Assembly: GCF_052857255.1 (NCBI RefSeq) | Contig: NC_135497.1 | Span: 118,558,744-118,622,743 of the forward strand | Source: Amblyomma americanum | Taxonomy: Eukaryota > Arthropoda > Arachnida > Ixodida > Ixodidae | DNA: 64,000 bases | Direction of reading: 5' to 3' | Notes under the pieces: model-generated | Database searches by the model: none | Told to the model about the DNA's origin: nothing | The model's input: the letters and a program-made list of their open reading frames with translations, nothing else | Shown here: positions 11,422-22,240 of the stretch, in pieces | How the letters are laid out: each line of letters starts with the position of its first letter | Numbering within the stretch: the first letter of the stretch is position 1 | Translations under genes and position numbers: made by a program

Positions 11422-14395
11422 TAATTAGAACGTTTTCCTCCACGGTGTTGGTGACAAGGCAGGGACCCGGCAAAAGAGGGCTCTGCAGTACGTCCTTCGG
11501 TGTGAGAAACGGCGATCTTCAACGTCCTTCACTCCGCGCGCCACCAGCGTCAATGTCTTTTTGCCTCAGCGCCACCTGGTATTCCTCCCCTCTTAAAAAC
11601 CTCACACACGAGCACACACATGCACACTCAAGCACACAATAAAGGCTCGAAGTATCTGGGGGGTCATCGTGCAAAATACGGCTTCATGCGTAGAGCATGG
11701 ACGATCTCTGGACGGGACTTGCTGCCGAGCCCTCTGTTGCTGGGTCCCTGTCTTGTCACCAACACCGTGACAAATCTGGTGGAGGTGGGATCGATCTCAC
11801 GTTCCGTACCCCACCGGTTAGCCGGCGCTTCGGTCCTATACCCATCAAGACGCCCGTCCACCGTGCTCGCCGCCGGATACGAGGCTTACCACTCGAGCCC
11901 GACCCATCCGCTATGCCCTTGGAGCACTTCGCGCCTCCTCAATGCCTGGTGCGACCACACCAATGGCTCGGGCGCCCACACCCTACTTCACGCTCCAGAA
12001 CCCCCGCATCCCGAAGTCCTTCCACGGCGACCTCTTTGAGGACATTGAAGTCTGGTTGCAGTCATACGAGCGAGTTGCCGTGTTCAACCAGTGGAATGAC
12101 GCCGCCCACCGCAGAAACGCCTACTTCAGTCTAGACGACGGTGCTCGGAGCTGGTTTGAAGACCGTGAAGACCTAGAAACATACAGCAGCTCAGATCGTC
12201 GCGTACGGGGAGAACGCGCCCTGCAATCTCGCGTTCAGCTTCCAAATAAAGACGTTGCAGCGTATGTAGAGGACATGACACGCCTCTTCAGGCTCGTGGA
12301 CCTTGCAATGTCCGAGGACAAAAAGGTACTCCATTTCATGCGTGGCCTCAAGGAGCAACTTTTTGCTGGCCTTGTCTGCAGCCTTCCGAAGACTGTCGCC
12401 GAGTTTCTCACTGAGTCTTCCACGAGCAAAAGGGTTCTTCAGCACAGAGCCTCCGCGTAAGACCGACCCGTGTCCGCCGCCTCCGTTTGCAGCGAGTTAC
12501 CATTCCATGGCACCGACGCCTCCCTGCTATGCGATCTCATACTTTCGATTCTGCGCAACGAGCTCCGCGAGCTGTACGGGGACCTTCCAACAATTTCAAG
12601 CTTCATAGCGATCTTTGTCCGCGATGAGGTGCAGCAAGCGCTCCGGCCGTCCTTTCCTGCCGAGGAGACTCGTCCATTCCCTCTTCCTGTCTCGCCTGAG
12701 TGTCGTCTCACATACGCCGAAGCCCTGGGGTGCCCTGCGCCGGCTTTGGCGTCCTTCGTTCCGGCTCCTGCTGAAGTGCCGGGACCGCCTGCACCCGTGT
12801 TGCACCCGTGGAAGCTACCCGACGATCCCCGCACAAATCCGACGTGTGGCGCACATCCGACCGACGCCCCTTATGCGTTCACGGCGGCGAACCAGGTCAC
12901 CTACATGTATCGGCACTGCCCCTACCGCTGACTAGTCCTCTCCGGGTTTCCCGCCAATTCTCCTCGACCCCGCTAAGGCGAGCGACCCCGGGCTGTCGCG
13001 GATTTCCTTAAGACCAACGTTGGCTTCAGTATCGTCACCAGCAGGCTCGATCGCCATCCCCAGGGGTCGTCCTTCACCATATACCGCGAGATTTTCCCGG
13101 GCAGGGCAAGGCCGGTCACCCAGCCCACGGCGGGAAAACTGCAGCCAGCGACCTTAGGGGGTGGGCTCGCTGGACATCGTTGTGCGGGGGACCCATATCG
13201 ACGCGGACACGACATGCCGACGCCTCGACGGTTCTGAAGTCCGCGGTCACCGTTCATTCCGACACAGCGACGCTTCCTCGACACAACGACGCGTCGACGG
13301 TTTCGAGTTCCGCAGTACCCTTTCGCTTCGACACATCGAAGCTCACACATGACGGCGCCTCGACGATTACGACGTCCGTACTCTTCTATCCCTTCAACGC
13401 ACGGACGCCATTACAAAGGACACACCCCGCTGACAAATTCCCGGTGCCAAAGCCTGCAGACAACAACGCCTGTGCCCGATCATCCCCTCCGGAGCCTCCA
13501 ACTCGCGAGCGGCTTTCTTTAGACATACGTGTGATACTGGATCTTCGCCACGTTCGAGCGTTATTATATACTGGAGGTAATCATTCGATTCTAAGCAGCC
13601 AGCTCGCCACCATCCTCGAAATGGTTCTCACGCCATGGGCTGGCGCGCACGTTCGCACTGCGGGTGGTCATCTGGTTGCACCTCTCGGCATGTGCACCGT
13701 CCGAGTTCAAATCCGGGGGTCCACATATGTCATCTGCTTTCTTGTTCTGAATAACTGTTCGCGCGACCTCATCTTAGGTGTCGAATTTCTGCTTGAATAT
13801 GGGGCGATTATTGACCTACGCGTTAACAATGTCACGTTTTCGACTGAGAATGCTGTCGCCTTCAGCGATACACCGCGACCAAGCCAAACGCTTCGAGTTT
13901 TTACGGACACCGTCACACTGCCGCCTCGAACCAGCGCCTTCATTACGGTTGAGAGCGAATCATTTCAGGACGATGACGTCATCGCCGAAACCAACCTTTC
14001 ATTACTTCTGACGCAAGGCGTGTGCGTGGCCCGCAGTCTGATCCATCTTAATAGTGGACAGTCACAGGTACTTGCTACCAATATTACGCGCGAGCATCGC
14101 CATCTTTTTCGCGGTCTTGCCGTAGCATTTGACGAACGCATCTCCGATTTCTCCGAGTGCTTCTCCTCAGAACCAGTGCAGCCTCCTCTCCCCCTCGAGA
14201 GCCTCGATGTCAACTCCGCGCTGTTAACCAGCCAACGCGAACAGCTGTGTGCACTATTGTTCGAATTCAGAGAGTGTTTCGCCTCCACGTCGAAAGGGCG
14301 TCAAACGACCATAGCCAAGCAGCACATTGTGATGTACGATGACGTACATCTAATCCGTCAACGTCTTTTTGCCTCAGCACCACCTGGATACACAT
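11422..14395 (+). mobile_element. Decayed Ty3/gypsy LTR retrotransposon
   Basis: A 5' LTR-like region (about 11,500-11,765) is followed by a candidate primer-binding stretch, tggtggaggtgggat, at about 11,770. A gag (11,942-12,460) and a protease region (13,500-14,390) follow. A 32-bp direct repeat (11,549-11,580 and 14,357-14,388) looks like the remaining piece of the 3' LTR. Reverse transcriptase (beyond its first residues), RNase H and integrase are missing, so the copy cannot move by itself. The flanks on both sides belong to the large repeat family (ending at ctacatgt, resuming at atagacagtctgag), so it sits inside a further copy of that repeat. Confidence 0.75.
11942..12460 (+). pseudogene. 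gypsy gag (capsid region), internally deleted
   Basis: This is a Gag of the retrotransposon capsid family, which packages element RNA. Diagnostic residues include FHGDLFEDIEVWLQSYERVA near residue 30, YFSLDDGARSWFEDRED near 60, and YVEDMTRLFRLVDLAMSEDK near 105. The usual segment between the WFE..RED helix and YSSSDRR is missing, which suggests a deletion of about 15-20 residues. Downstream at 12,850-12,910 in another frame the zinc knuckle is recognisable, but its second Cys is replaced (CVHGGEPGHLH). The copy is therefore broken by frameshifts and substitutions. Confidence 0.75.
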
Positions 14396-14397
14396 AG
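13180..14397 (+). pseudogene. gypsy protease region and start of RT, defective
   Basis: The 405-codon frame contains a retropepsin-like domain around residues 110-210. The active-site position reads ALLYTGGNHS instead of the expected hydrophobic-Asp-Thr-Gly, so the catalytic Asp is Tyr. The second half, DLILGVEFLLEYGAIIDL, is typical of the family's Ile-Leu-Gly motif. The C-terminal part, with RQRLFASAPP at the end, runs into LTR-like sequence just where the reverse transcriptase would begin. The first ~100 codons are low-complexity Thr/Ser/Asp-rich linker, and the ATG at 13,180 is probably not a real start. Confidence 0.7.
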
Positions 14398-14510
14398 ACA
14401 GTCTGAGATGAGAAGCCGTTATGGAATGCCATCTCTGCGTGAATCCTGTAAACTCTAGTTGCATTTTTGTTCCGTGAGCTCAGCTCAGTGTAAATACATA
14501 TAACAATTCA
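14395..14510 (+). repeat. Fragment of the large repeat resuming after the gypsy insert
   Basis: Bases from atagacagtctgag through gtgagctcagctca match 39,770-39,880 (direct) and 6,940-7,040 (inverted) with moderate divergence. This marks the right flank of the gypsy insertion. Confidence 0.7.
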
Positions 14511-15854
14511 TTTAGTCCTCGGTAATATGGAAACTCACTCTACAGACAATGGACAGGCTGAAAAGAACATCAACCCGTCCTGGCCAATGTTTTTTTTTTT
14601 TTGCAGTGTGAAAGTGCAAGTACCTGGTTTTGTGCCTTGTGGTTTCATGTTCGGGAGTGCCCCAATATTCCCGGTCGACGCGCATTACTACTTGCAGTAC
14701 TGCATGAATGACTTTGAAGTAACTCTCTCTGTAGCTAGTATTAGGTTAAAAGCCGCATGCAGCAGTTTTCAGCCGACTCTGTACTGATACGTTCTAGCTG
14801 TTCGTGTATTGCGAATACTTATAGGCCGCGTGACATCACTATGAGACACTAACACGTGTCTCACAAACCATGTTATTTTTAATATAATAGCGCCCAGAAC
14901 AATGCTCTTAAAAGTACTAGATTTTGTTCATTTTTTACTAGATTCCAGATCATATGTAGATGCAGACGCTACTCATGAACTGTTTTTTAATGCAGGAATG
15001 TATTTAAAGGCTAAATATTCAACTCTGTCCACGTAGTTTTTGTCCTATCCGTGCACTGGTCTGTCCACATCACGAGAAAACTCAAGCAGATAAATGGAAG
15101 TTTTAGTGCGATTCGAGTCAACGACTTTAAAATGCCAGTGTGGTCAGTGCTGGCTTAGGACGTTTTTGCCGACGAGAGCCGACAGCACTGCTGCTACTGC
15201 CATCTGACTGCTGCTGCTGCTGCTAATGTTGAACGAAAGGGAGGAAAGTGCAGCGGCCTGACTACAAGGGTCTTCTAGGCGGCTATCCCTGCCGCGTGCA
15301 GATAGAGCAGCCACGACCACCGAAGCGAGTGCTGCAGCAACAGGTGCCCCTCACATCTCTTTTTAAGTAAGAAGCTTATGGCAAAGCTTTTTGCAAAGAC
15401 CACAGTACAGTTCAGGTATCCTAAGAAGTTGGCACGCGACACAATCGAAGCTTACCTATCTATACATTATCAATATTAAGAAGTTGCTTTTACGAATGCA
15501 GCATGATTTGCGCGCCTTGGTTTTTCTCGACCTATGCATATTCGTGCGAAAATTTCTGCTTATACCATTACCTCCCAAACCGTTTTCCAAAAAAAAATTA
15601 TAAAAGATACAGGTTTTAGATTCTGGTTCCTGATTGTCATGATTTTACAAGGAAGCTAAAGGACAACAATAACCACGGACAGAACTTTATGCGCACAAAA
15701 TACAAAAATAACGGAATAAAATATAACAAAGGTCGCTTTCACTCCAATATAATTGTCGCACTTTGGTTTTCACGGCACACCTCTTTTCAGAGTTCATGTT
15801 AGTGCCTAGAGTTCACCCGAAACGATGTTTTCACATGTTAAGTAGTTCAAAGTA
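14511..15854. other. No gene recognised
   Basis: This is AT-rich sequence with short unrelated ORFs. The only marked feature is a short (CTG)n run at 15,208-15,223. I see no LINE, SINE or protein motif. Confidence 0.6.
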
Positions 15855-16340
15855 ATCATCATGACCATCAGCTTGACTATGCTCACTGCAGGGCACATGC
15901 CTATTTCATGCCTCGCTAATGAACCTTGTCCTCTGCCAGCTGCGTCTACCGTCTGCACACGAATTTCTTAACCTTATCCACCCACCCAACTTACTTGCGC
16001 CCCCTGGAACGCTTGCCTTCTCTTGGAATCCACATCGCTACCCTTAAGGACTAGCGGTTCTCTTGCCTTCGCATTAAGTGTCCTGCCCAAACTCATTTCT
16101 TCCTTTGGATTTCGACTAGGATGTAACTATGCCGCGTTTGTTCCCTCACCCATTCTGCCTGCTTCAGGTCTCTTAATATTACACCTCTCATCTTTCTTTC
16201 CTTATCTCGCTGCCTTGTCCTCAACTTAAGCTACACCATTTTTGCTAGCCAGCCTTCACATTTTTGCCCCATAGGTGAGTACCGGTGAGAGACCGCTTTT
16301 ATATACTCGTGAGGGATGTTGATAAACCGCCATCAATGGG
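15855..16340 (-). mobile_element. RTE-type LINE, diverged 3' fragment
   Basis: On the minus strand this aligns to the last ~480 bp of the RTE LINE at 61,322-61,810. It begins with the (ATGATG)-like tail at 15,855-15,870 and runs past the taggtgagtaccgg marker near 16,275. It is more diverged than the other copies and has lost its frame, so it is an old relic. Confidence 0.75.
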
Positions 16341-16719
16341 TAGCGAGTACTTCATGCGCCCCAATGCTAAAGGGACCTTTTTGTGCTATTCGCGAGGACT
16401 TCACATTTACAATGAGACATGCACGTTGGAAGCTTTTGCAGTATGCTCGTGCCTTGGAAAAGCCCTGTAAGCTACGGCGGGACAAACTGGCAGTAGATGG
16501 GAAATGTTCCCTTTATCACCAGAAACACACCCAAGTTATCGAGACTCATAAACGATAGCTAGAAACAAGATACAGAACTTGCCGGAGAGTTTCTACTAGG
16601 TTCCGGCAAGACTGTTCTGCATCTGTACTGCAGGGCTTGACCGTTCGTTGTAAACTGCCAATGCATGAAAAATAAAGTAGATGACTTTGCAGCTCTAGTA
16701 TCTGCCGTTAGGCACATAT

Positions 16720-17759
16720 TGTCATTGGCGCAGAATCTTGGCTTCATGATTCTATTCTGGACCCTGAAGTTTTCCTAACTGGTTTCGAAATATATCGTCG
16801 TGACAGGAATACCCAGGGAGGGGGTGTGTTCCTGCATGCTTGTGAATCCTTGCCTGCGATCTGCTGCTTTTTCCTCGCCTCTCGAGTGCGGCGAATCAGT
16901 TTGGTGCAATGTGCAGTTAGATAATGGTCGCCACTTAGCTGTAGGCTCGTTCTACCGTTCTCCTGCATGTACTAATCCGGATGTTTTTAAATACCTATCA
17001 CATTTATTTATCTTCGCTTAACCAAGATTTTGTTTTAGGTGGTGAATTTAATAAGCCCACTATCCAGTGGGACAGCAATGAATGCAATATGACAGACTCG
17101 AGTGCCTTATCAGTAGGTTTTTCTGAATTTATTTTAGCTAATGACCTGTACCGGTAAGTTAGTAGCAGAGCCAGCAAGGCAATGAAGTAACGGTGGTTCT
17201 ATCCTCGACTTAATGTTTACTAACGTACCGTCCATCACTCCAGTCTCTCCAGTCTCTGAGGCACTAACGAATGATACTACTGTCCAGGTTAATACGCACA
17301 GTGGTGTAGCAAAATTACTTCAATATATTAAAGCTGGTTCTGCAGTTGGCCCAACGGTCTTCCTGCGTATGTCTTACGGGCCCGCTCTGGTGTAATTGCT
17401 CACTATTTAGTGATTTCTTTCAACAAATCGTTTAAATCCAGCTCTCTTCCTGACGAGTGTAAAATGGCTGATGTAGTTCCTATTCGCAAACGTGGCTCAA
17501 AGAATAGTGTCGCTAATTACAGGCCTATCTTCCTTACTTGTATTTGTTTCAAATTAATGGAGCACATCATTTACAGTTCGGTGATGAAACACCTCGAAAG
17601 GTATAAATTCCTCCCCGACTCCCAACATGGTTTCAGGTGTGGCTGCTCAAACATGACCCAGGAAACCGATTTAAGTCATGATATATTCTCTGCTTCCGAC
17701 AGCCGCGAGTAGGTAGATTGAGTATTTTTAGAGTTTAAAAGGCCTTCGACACAGTTTCC
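16720..17759 (+). mobile_element. CR1/L2-like LINE, 5' part (endonuclease and RT start)
   Basis: An endonuclease domain is readable from about 16,730 (ESWLHDSILDPEVFLTG, then RRDRNTQGGGV). It continues through VGSFYRS near 16,950 and GGEFNKP near 17,038, across frame changes. The RT fingers follow: ADVVPIRKRGSKNSVANYRP (17,467-17,526) and the KAFDTVS-like motif (about 17,740), where an RTE LINE interrupts the element. The rest resumes at 19,872. The element is full of stops, with no functional protein. Confidence 0.7.
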
Positions 17760-19862
17760 TGGAAAGAAAGGAAAAAGCTAGTGAAGAGGACGTCCATTAA
17801 CGAGTTAGCGGTAGGAGGGAAAGTGGGGGAATTCAGGATATCGCTGAAAAACAGATATCTGGCTTTAACTGAGGAAGACGATCTTGATGTTCATAGAATG
17901 AACTGTAATCTGACTTCCATGATTGCAGAGTGCGCAGTAGAAGTAGGCGTTAGAACAGTTCGACAGGATACCTGAAAGCTTTCTCAGGTGACGAAAGACC
18001 TGATTAAGAAACGCCAAAGCATGAGGGCGTCTAACCCTACCGACAGACGAGAAGTGACAGAGCTATCGAAGCTAATAAATGAGCGCAAGGTATTCGACAT
18101 AAGGAAGTTCAATATGAAGAGATTCGAGCATGCTCTAAATAACTGAGGTAGCCCAACAGCGGTAAAGAGGAAACTAGCCATAGGTAAAAACCAGATGTAT
18201 ACGTTAAGAGACAAAGAGGGCAATACCATTAACAATATGAATAAAATAATTAACATAGCCGAAGAGTTCTACACAAATCTGTACAATACCCAATGTAATC
18301 AGAGCGTTAATGAGAGAGACAGTAGCGCAAACCATTGCATCATCCCGCCAGTAAAAAAAAAGAGGAAGTAAAGACAGACTTAGGAGAAATGAAAAAGCAG
18401 CTGGGAGGATCAGGTTACATCAGATCTGTTGAAGGATGGGGAGGAGATCGTGCTAGAAAAACTAGCCACCCGGTATACGCCATGCCTATTGACCTCGACA
18501 GTACCAGAAGCTTGGAAGAATGCAAATATCTTAATTCATAAGAAGGGAGACGCCAAGGACTTGAAAAATTACATACCGATCAGCTTACTATCCGTTGCCT
18601 ACAAGATATATACTAAGGTACTCGCTAATAGAGTCAGGGCAACCTTAGACTTTAATCAAACAAATAACCAGGATGGCTTTCGTAAAGGATATTCCACAAT
18701 AGATCATTCACACTATCAATCAGCTGATAGTGAAATGCGCGGAATATAACCAACTTCTTTCTATAGCCTTCATTGATTACGAGAAAGCATTCGACTCAGT
18801 GGAAACCTCAGCAGTCATAAAGGCATTGCGTAATCAGGGTGTAGAAGAGCCTTATGTCAAAATATTGTAAGATATATATAGCAACTGCACAGCTACTATA
18901 GTCTTCCATAAAGTCAGCAATAAAATTGCAATAAGGAAGGGCGTCAGGCATGGAGACACGATCTCGCCAATGCTATTCACCGCCTCTTTGTAGAACGTAG
19001 TCTGAGGCCTAAATTGGGAACAGTTGGGAATAGGAGTAAATAGAGAACACCTAAATAATCTGTGATTCGCTGATGACATTGCTTTGCTGAGTCACCCAGG
19101 TGAACTGCAAATTATGATCAATGAGTTAGACAGGCAGAGCAGAACGCCGGGTCTAAAAATTAACATACAGAAAACCAAGGTAATGTTCAACAGTCAAGCA
19201 AGGGAACAGCAGTTCACAATTGGCAGCAAGGGCCTGGAAGTGGTAAAGCAATATGACTACGTTGGACAGGTAGTGGCCGCTGATCCGGATCATTAGATGG
19301 AAATAACTACAAGGATAAGAATGGGGTGGAGCGCATATGGCAGGTTCTCTCAGATCATGAATGGCAGTTTACCAATTTGCCTCAAGAGAAAAGTGTACAA
19401 CACCTGTATCTTACCGGTACTCACCTACGGGGCAGAAACAAGGAGGCTAACGAAAAGGGCTCAGCTTAAGTTAACGACAAAGCAGCGAGCCATGGAGAGA
19501 AAAATGATAGGTGTAACGTTAAGAGACCGGAAGCGGAAAGAGTGGGTGAGGGAACAAACGCGGCTTAATGATATCCTAGTAGACATCAAGAGGAATAAAT
19601 GGGCTTGGGCAAGGAATGTAACGCGAAGGGAAGATAACCGCTGGCCTTTAAGGGTAACGGAGTGAATTCCAAGAAAAAGTAAGCGTAGCAGAGGGCGGCA
19701 GAAGGTTAGATGGGCGGATGAGGTTAAGAAGTTTGTCGGCAAAGGGTGGATGCAGCTGGCAAAGGAAAGTGTTAATTGGAGTGACACGGGAGAGGCCTTT
19801 GCCCTGCAGTGGGCGTAGTAAGGCTGATGATGATGATGTTGATGGTGGTGATAATGATGATG
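17760..19862 (+). mobile_element. RTE-type LINE (5'-truncated) nested in the CR1/L2-like LINE
   Basis: It inserted between acagtttcc (17,751-17,759) and acagcttcc (19,863-19,871), probably a 9-bp target duplication with one change. It starts inside the endonuclease-RT linker (KRTSINELAVGGK) and carries the RT core and C-terminal domain in several frames. It ends in a (GAT)n tail at 19,827-19,862. The polyprotein would nick DNA and reverse-transcribe its own RNA, but nonsense and frameshift changes make it dead. Confidence 0.85.
17781..19817 (+). pseudogene. RTE reverse-transcriptase polyprotein, broken
   Basis: Readable blocks in order are the linker (17,781-17,975), RT fingers with ILIHKKGDAKDLKNY-like sequence (18,520-18,570), the palm motif DYEKAFDSVETSAVIKALRN (18,775-18,835), the GVRHGD-like block (18,935-18,960), and the catalytic FADD motif (19,068-19,079). 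The C-terminal thumb follows with YGAETRRLTKRAQLKL (about 19,425-19,475) and RREDNRWPLRVTE near 19,660. The catalytic FADD is intact, but the codon before it is TGA, and further stops occur after YVKIL and NVV. It aligns throughout with the copy at 61.3-64 kb. Confidence 0.8.
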
Positions 19863-19871
19863 ACAGCTTCC

Positions 19872-20620
19872 CATGTCCTGTTACTCCATAAGCTATTGTT
19901 TCTTGGCATACAAAGCAAATTGTTTCAATGGGTTAAAGATTACCTGCAAGGGCGCAAGCAACGCGTTTAAATAAATGGGCGCTTTTCAAACACTGCAGTG
20001 GTCACTTCTGGTGTCCCGCAGGGGATCTGTGTTGGGGCCTTTACTGTTCTTAATCTGTGTCAATGACATAGTCGAAAGTGTGAATTTTCATGAACGACTT
20101 TGTTTTGTATTGTTCTACTAAAGCACCATGTGACTCAGATAATCTTCAGCAAAACTTGGACCGCATTCAACTCTTGGTTGATAAATGGAGGATGTGTTTG
20201 AATACTGCAAAATGTTAATGTATTTCTTTTATGTTCAGAGGCACTCCAATTTTGCCTGACTACCTTTAAAACAACGAACCTTTAAATAAACAACCGTTTA
20301 TAAATATCTTGGTGTTTATTTTTCTGCTGACCTGACTTGGGAAAAACAATCCGAATATATTATCAAAGGCAGCAGGAATTTTGAACTTCATAAAGAGGAA
20401 TTTCCGAGATGCACCTCAGAGGGTTAAGGAAATTTTGTATTTCACAAACATCAGATCTATTATGGAGTACGACTGCGCAGTCTGGGATCCTCAAATCGGG
20501 ACCCATTGTGCTATGCTGAAGCGTGTACAGAATTGTGCAGCGCGATTTGTCACAAGCAAATATTCTTCTTTTGTCCGTAGTAGCTGCATCAAGCACGGGT
20601 TGAACTGGGTCTCATTGTAA
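19872..20620 (+). mobile_element. CR1/L2-like LINE, 3' part after the nested insertion
   Basis: It resumes with HVLLLHKLLFLGIQSKLFQW-like sequence, directly continuing the KAFDTVS motif left at 17,750. The RT block VTSGVPQG is at about 20,005-20,030. The best preserved frame (20,381-20,620) has FIKRNFRDAP, MEYDCAVWDP and LKRVQNCAARFVTS, a typical CR1/L2 C-terminus. The match stops abruptly at about 20,620, before the normal end of the protein. Confidence 0.7.
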
Positions 20621-21986
20621 AAGCGGTTGGAGTCGGTGCCTGTCCTTTCGTCTGTGTTCGTCTTTTTAGCGCCAGTGGAACTCTTCCTTTATTCATCCTA
20701 CGCAAGCGATCCTCCTCTGACGCCGTCGCCTTCTTTCCCCGAGGGCCGAGGGCGAGAAGGCGGCACGAAAAGGCATGAAAACTTCAGCGGCACGAAAACC
20801 TCAGCGGCACAAAAAGGCAGAAAGATAGTGGTACCGGTACTGCGCTGCACCGAAGAACCCAGAGGCGTTGCGGTCGCTGTAACCTTTAGGCGCCGGAATG
20901 CAGGTCTCACGATGAAGCCGCGCCTGCATGTAAGTGGGAAAGCGAAATTTGGTGTTTGCTCAAGGTGTTCCTGTTTAGAGTTAGCGGGCGTGACAGGAGC
21001 ACAGCCACGGTGCGGTGGGCAGAAGAGGGCGAACTCTGCGCAAACGTACGTCTCAGGTATGCACTCGGGGCCCGCTTTCAACTGTATTTTTATGAGGCGG
21101 AGAGTTTTTATCAAAACCGAATTACTGAGCCTTTCTGCTGCTGCTTTCTGGTGACACAAGAAGCACTTTTTACTTTTGAGTTGCTGTGGTATGATCGGGC
21201 GAATTTATGGCGCACCGGTTTGAACCATTTATTTAATTGACTGTTGTCCTTAGAAAGTGGGTTCCTGCGTTGTTTCCCATTCGCAAATATGTTGGTCGGG
21301 GAAGCACTCTGCCTCCGCGTAAATTCGCCGCTTGCGATGTTACAGCTAATGAAATAACTGAATTATGAATTGAGAATAGTGGGGTTTCACGTCTTGAAGC
21401 AACACATGTACTCTAAGGCCCAACGTACAGTTGAGGACTCTGTGTCGATTTCGACCACCGGTGGTTCTTCAACGTGCACTGGCATCGCTCAGCACACGGG
21501 CGCAAAAAGCGACGTTGTGAATGCGCAATCTAAACAGCAAATACTTCTTGCCTGAGCCAGGCATAATCCCAAGGACCACAGGTCATCGGCGCAATATTGC
21601 AACAGGATGGTCTCATCCTGGTCCTTTGTAAGGCCGGCCTTTGCCAATACGGTTCCAATGTTTGGCCAATTACTTGTGCGCCTCGGGTAGGTGCTTCAGA
21701 AACAATAAATCCTCGGTTTCTATCTCTGGCGTTGTGTGGCTGGAGCATGCACTGGTCAATAGGAAGAAAAAAAATGTTAAGAGAATCAAGGAAGCGCCGT
21801 CAGCGTTTCTTGTTCGCATAAAACCTGTTCATGGCGTTAAAATCTGGGAGATAATGTCTTAAGAGCAAAAAGATTTTCCTGATAACGTACTGGCGTTAGT
21901 GTGTGTAAACCGTCGTGGTTCTGAACCTATATCAGCTGCTACCTTGCGTCGGTGCTAACCTCTCTCTGGAAAGGTATGCCTTTTGG
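20621..21986. other. No gene recognised
   Basis: Several ORFs of 70-175 codons overlap on both strands at 20,627-21,240, with no recognisable domain and no splice context. I see no repeat tail or SINE. Nothing further can be supported. Confidence 0.5.
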
Positions 21987-22232
21987 AGCAGCTGCCTCGG
22001 TGGCTGAGTGGTTGCGGTGCTGGGCTGAACATCCGAAACACGCGGATTCGATCCCGACCATGCCGGTCGCGTTTCGAAGGAGGCAAAATGTTAGACACCT
22101 GTGTACTGTGGGATGACAGTGTACGTTAAAGAAATCTAGGTGGTCAAAACTGACTGTATTCCTCCACGGCGGCGTGCATCATAGACTACATTGGTTTTGC
22201 ACGTTAAACCCCATAAAGAAAACTAAATCAAA
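21987..22232 (+). mobile_element. tRNA-derived SINE (type different from the Ruka-like one)
   Basis: The head has an A-box-like segment, tggctgagtggttgcgg (22,001-22,017), and a B-box, gattcgatccc (22,044-22,054), the RNA polymerase III promoter layout of a tRNA-derived SINE. The body runs to an A-rich end (aaagaaaactaaatcaaa). Both sides carry ccttttgg (21,979-21,986 and 22,233-22,240), an exact 8-bp target duplication. It would have been mobilised by a LINE reverse transcriptase. It is not a functional tRNA, because the tRNA-like part runs directly into SINE body. Confidence 0.8.
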
Positions 22233-22240
22233 CCTTTTGG

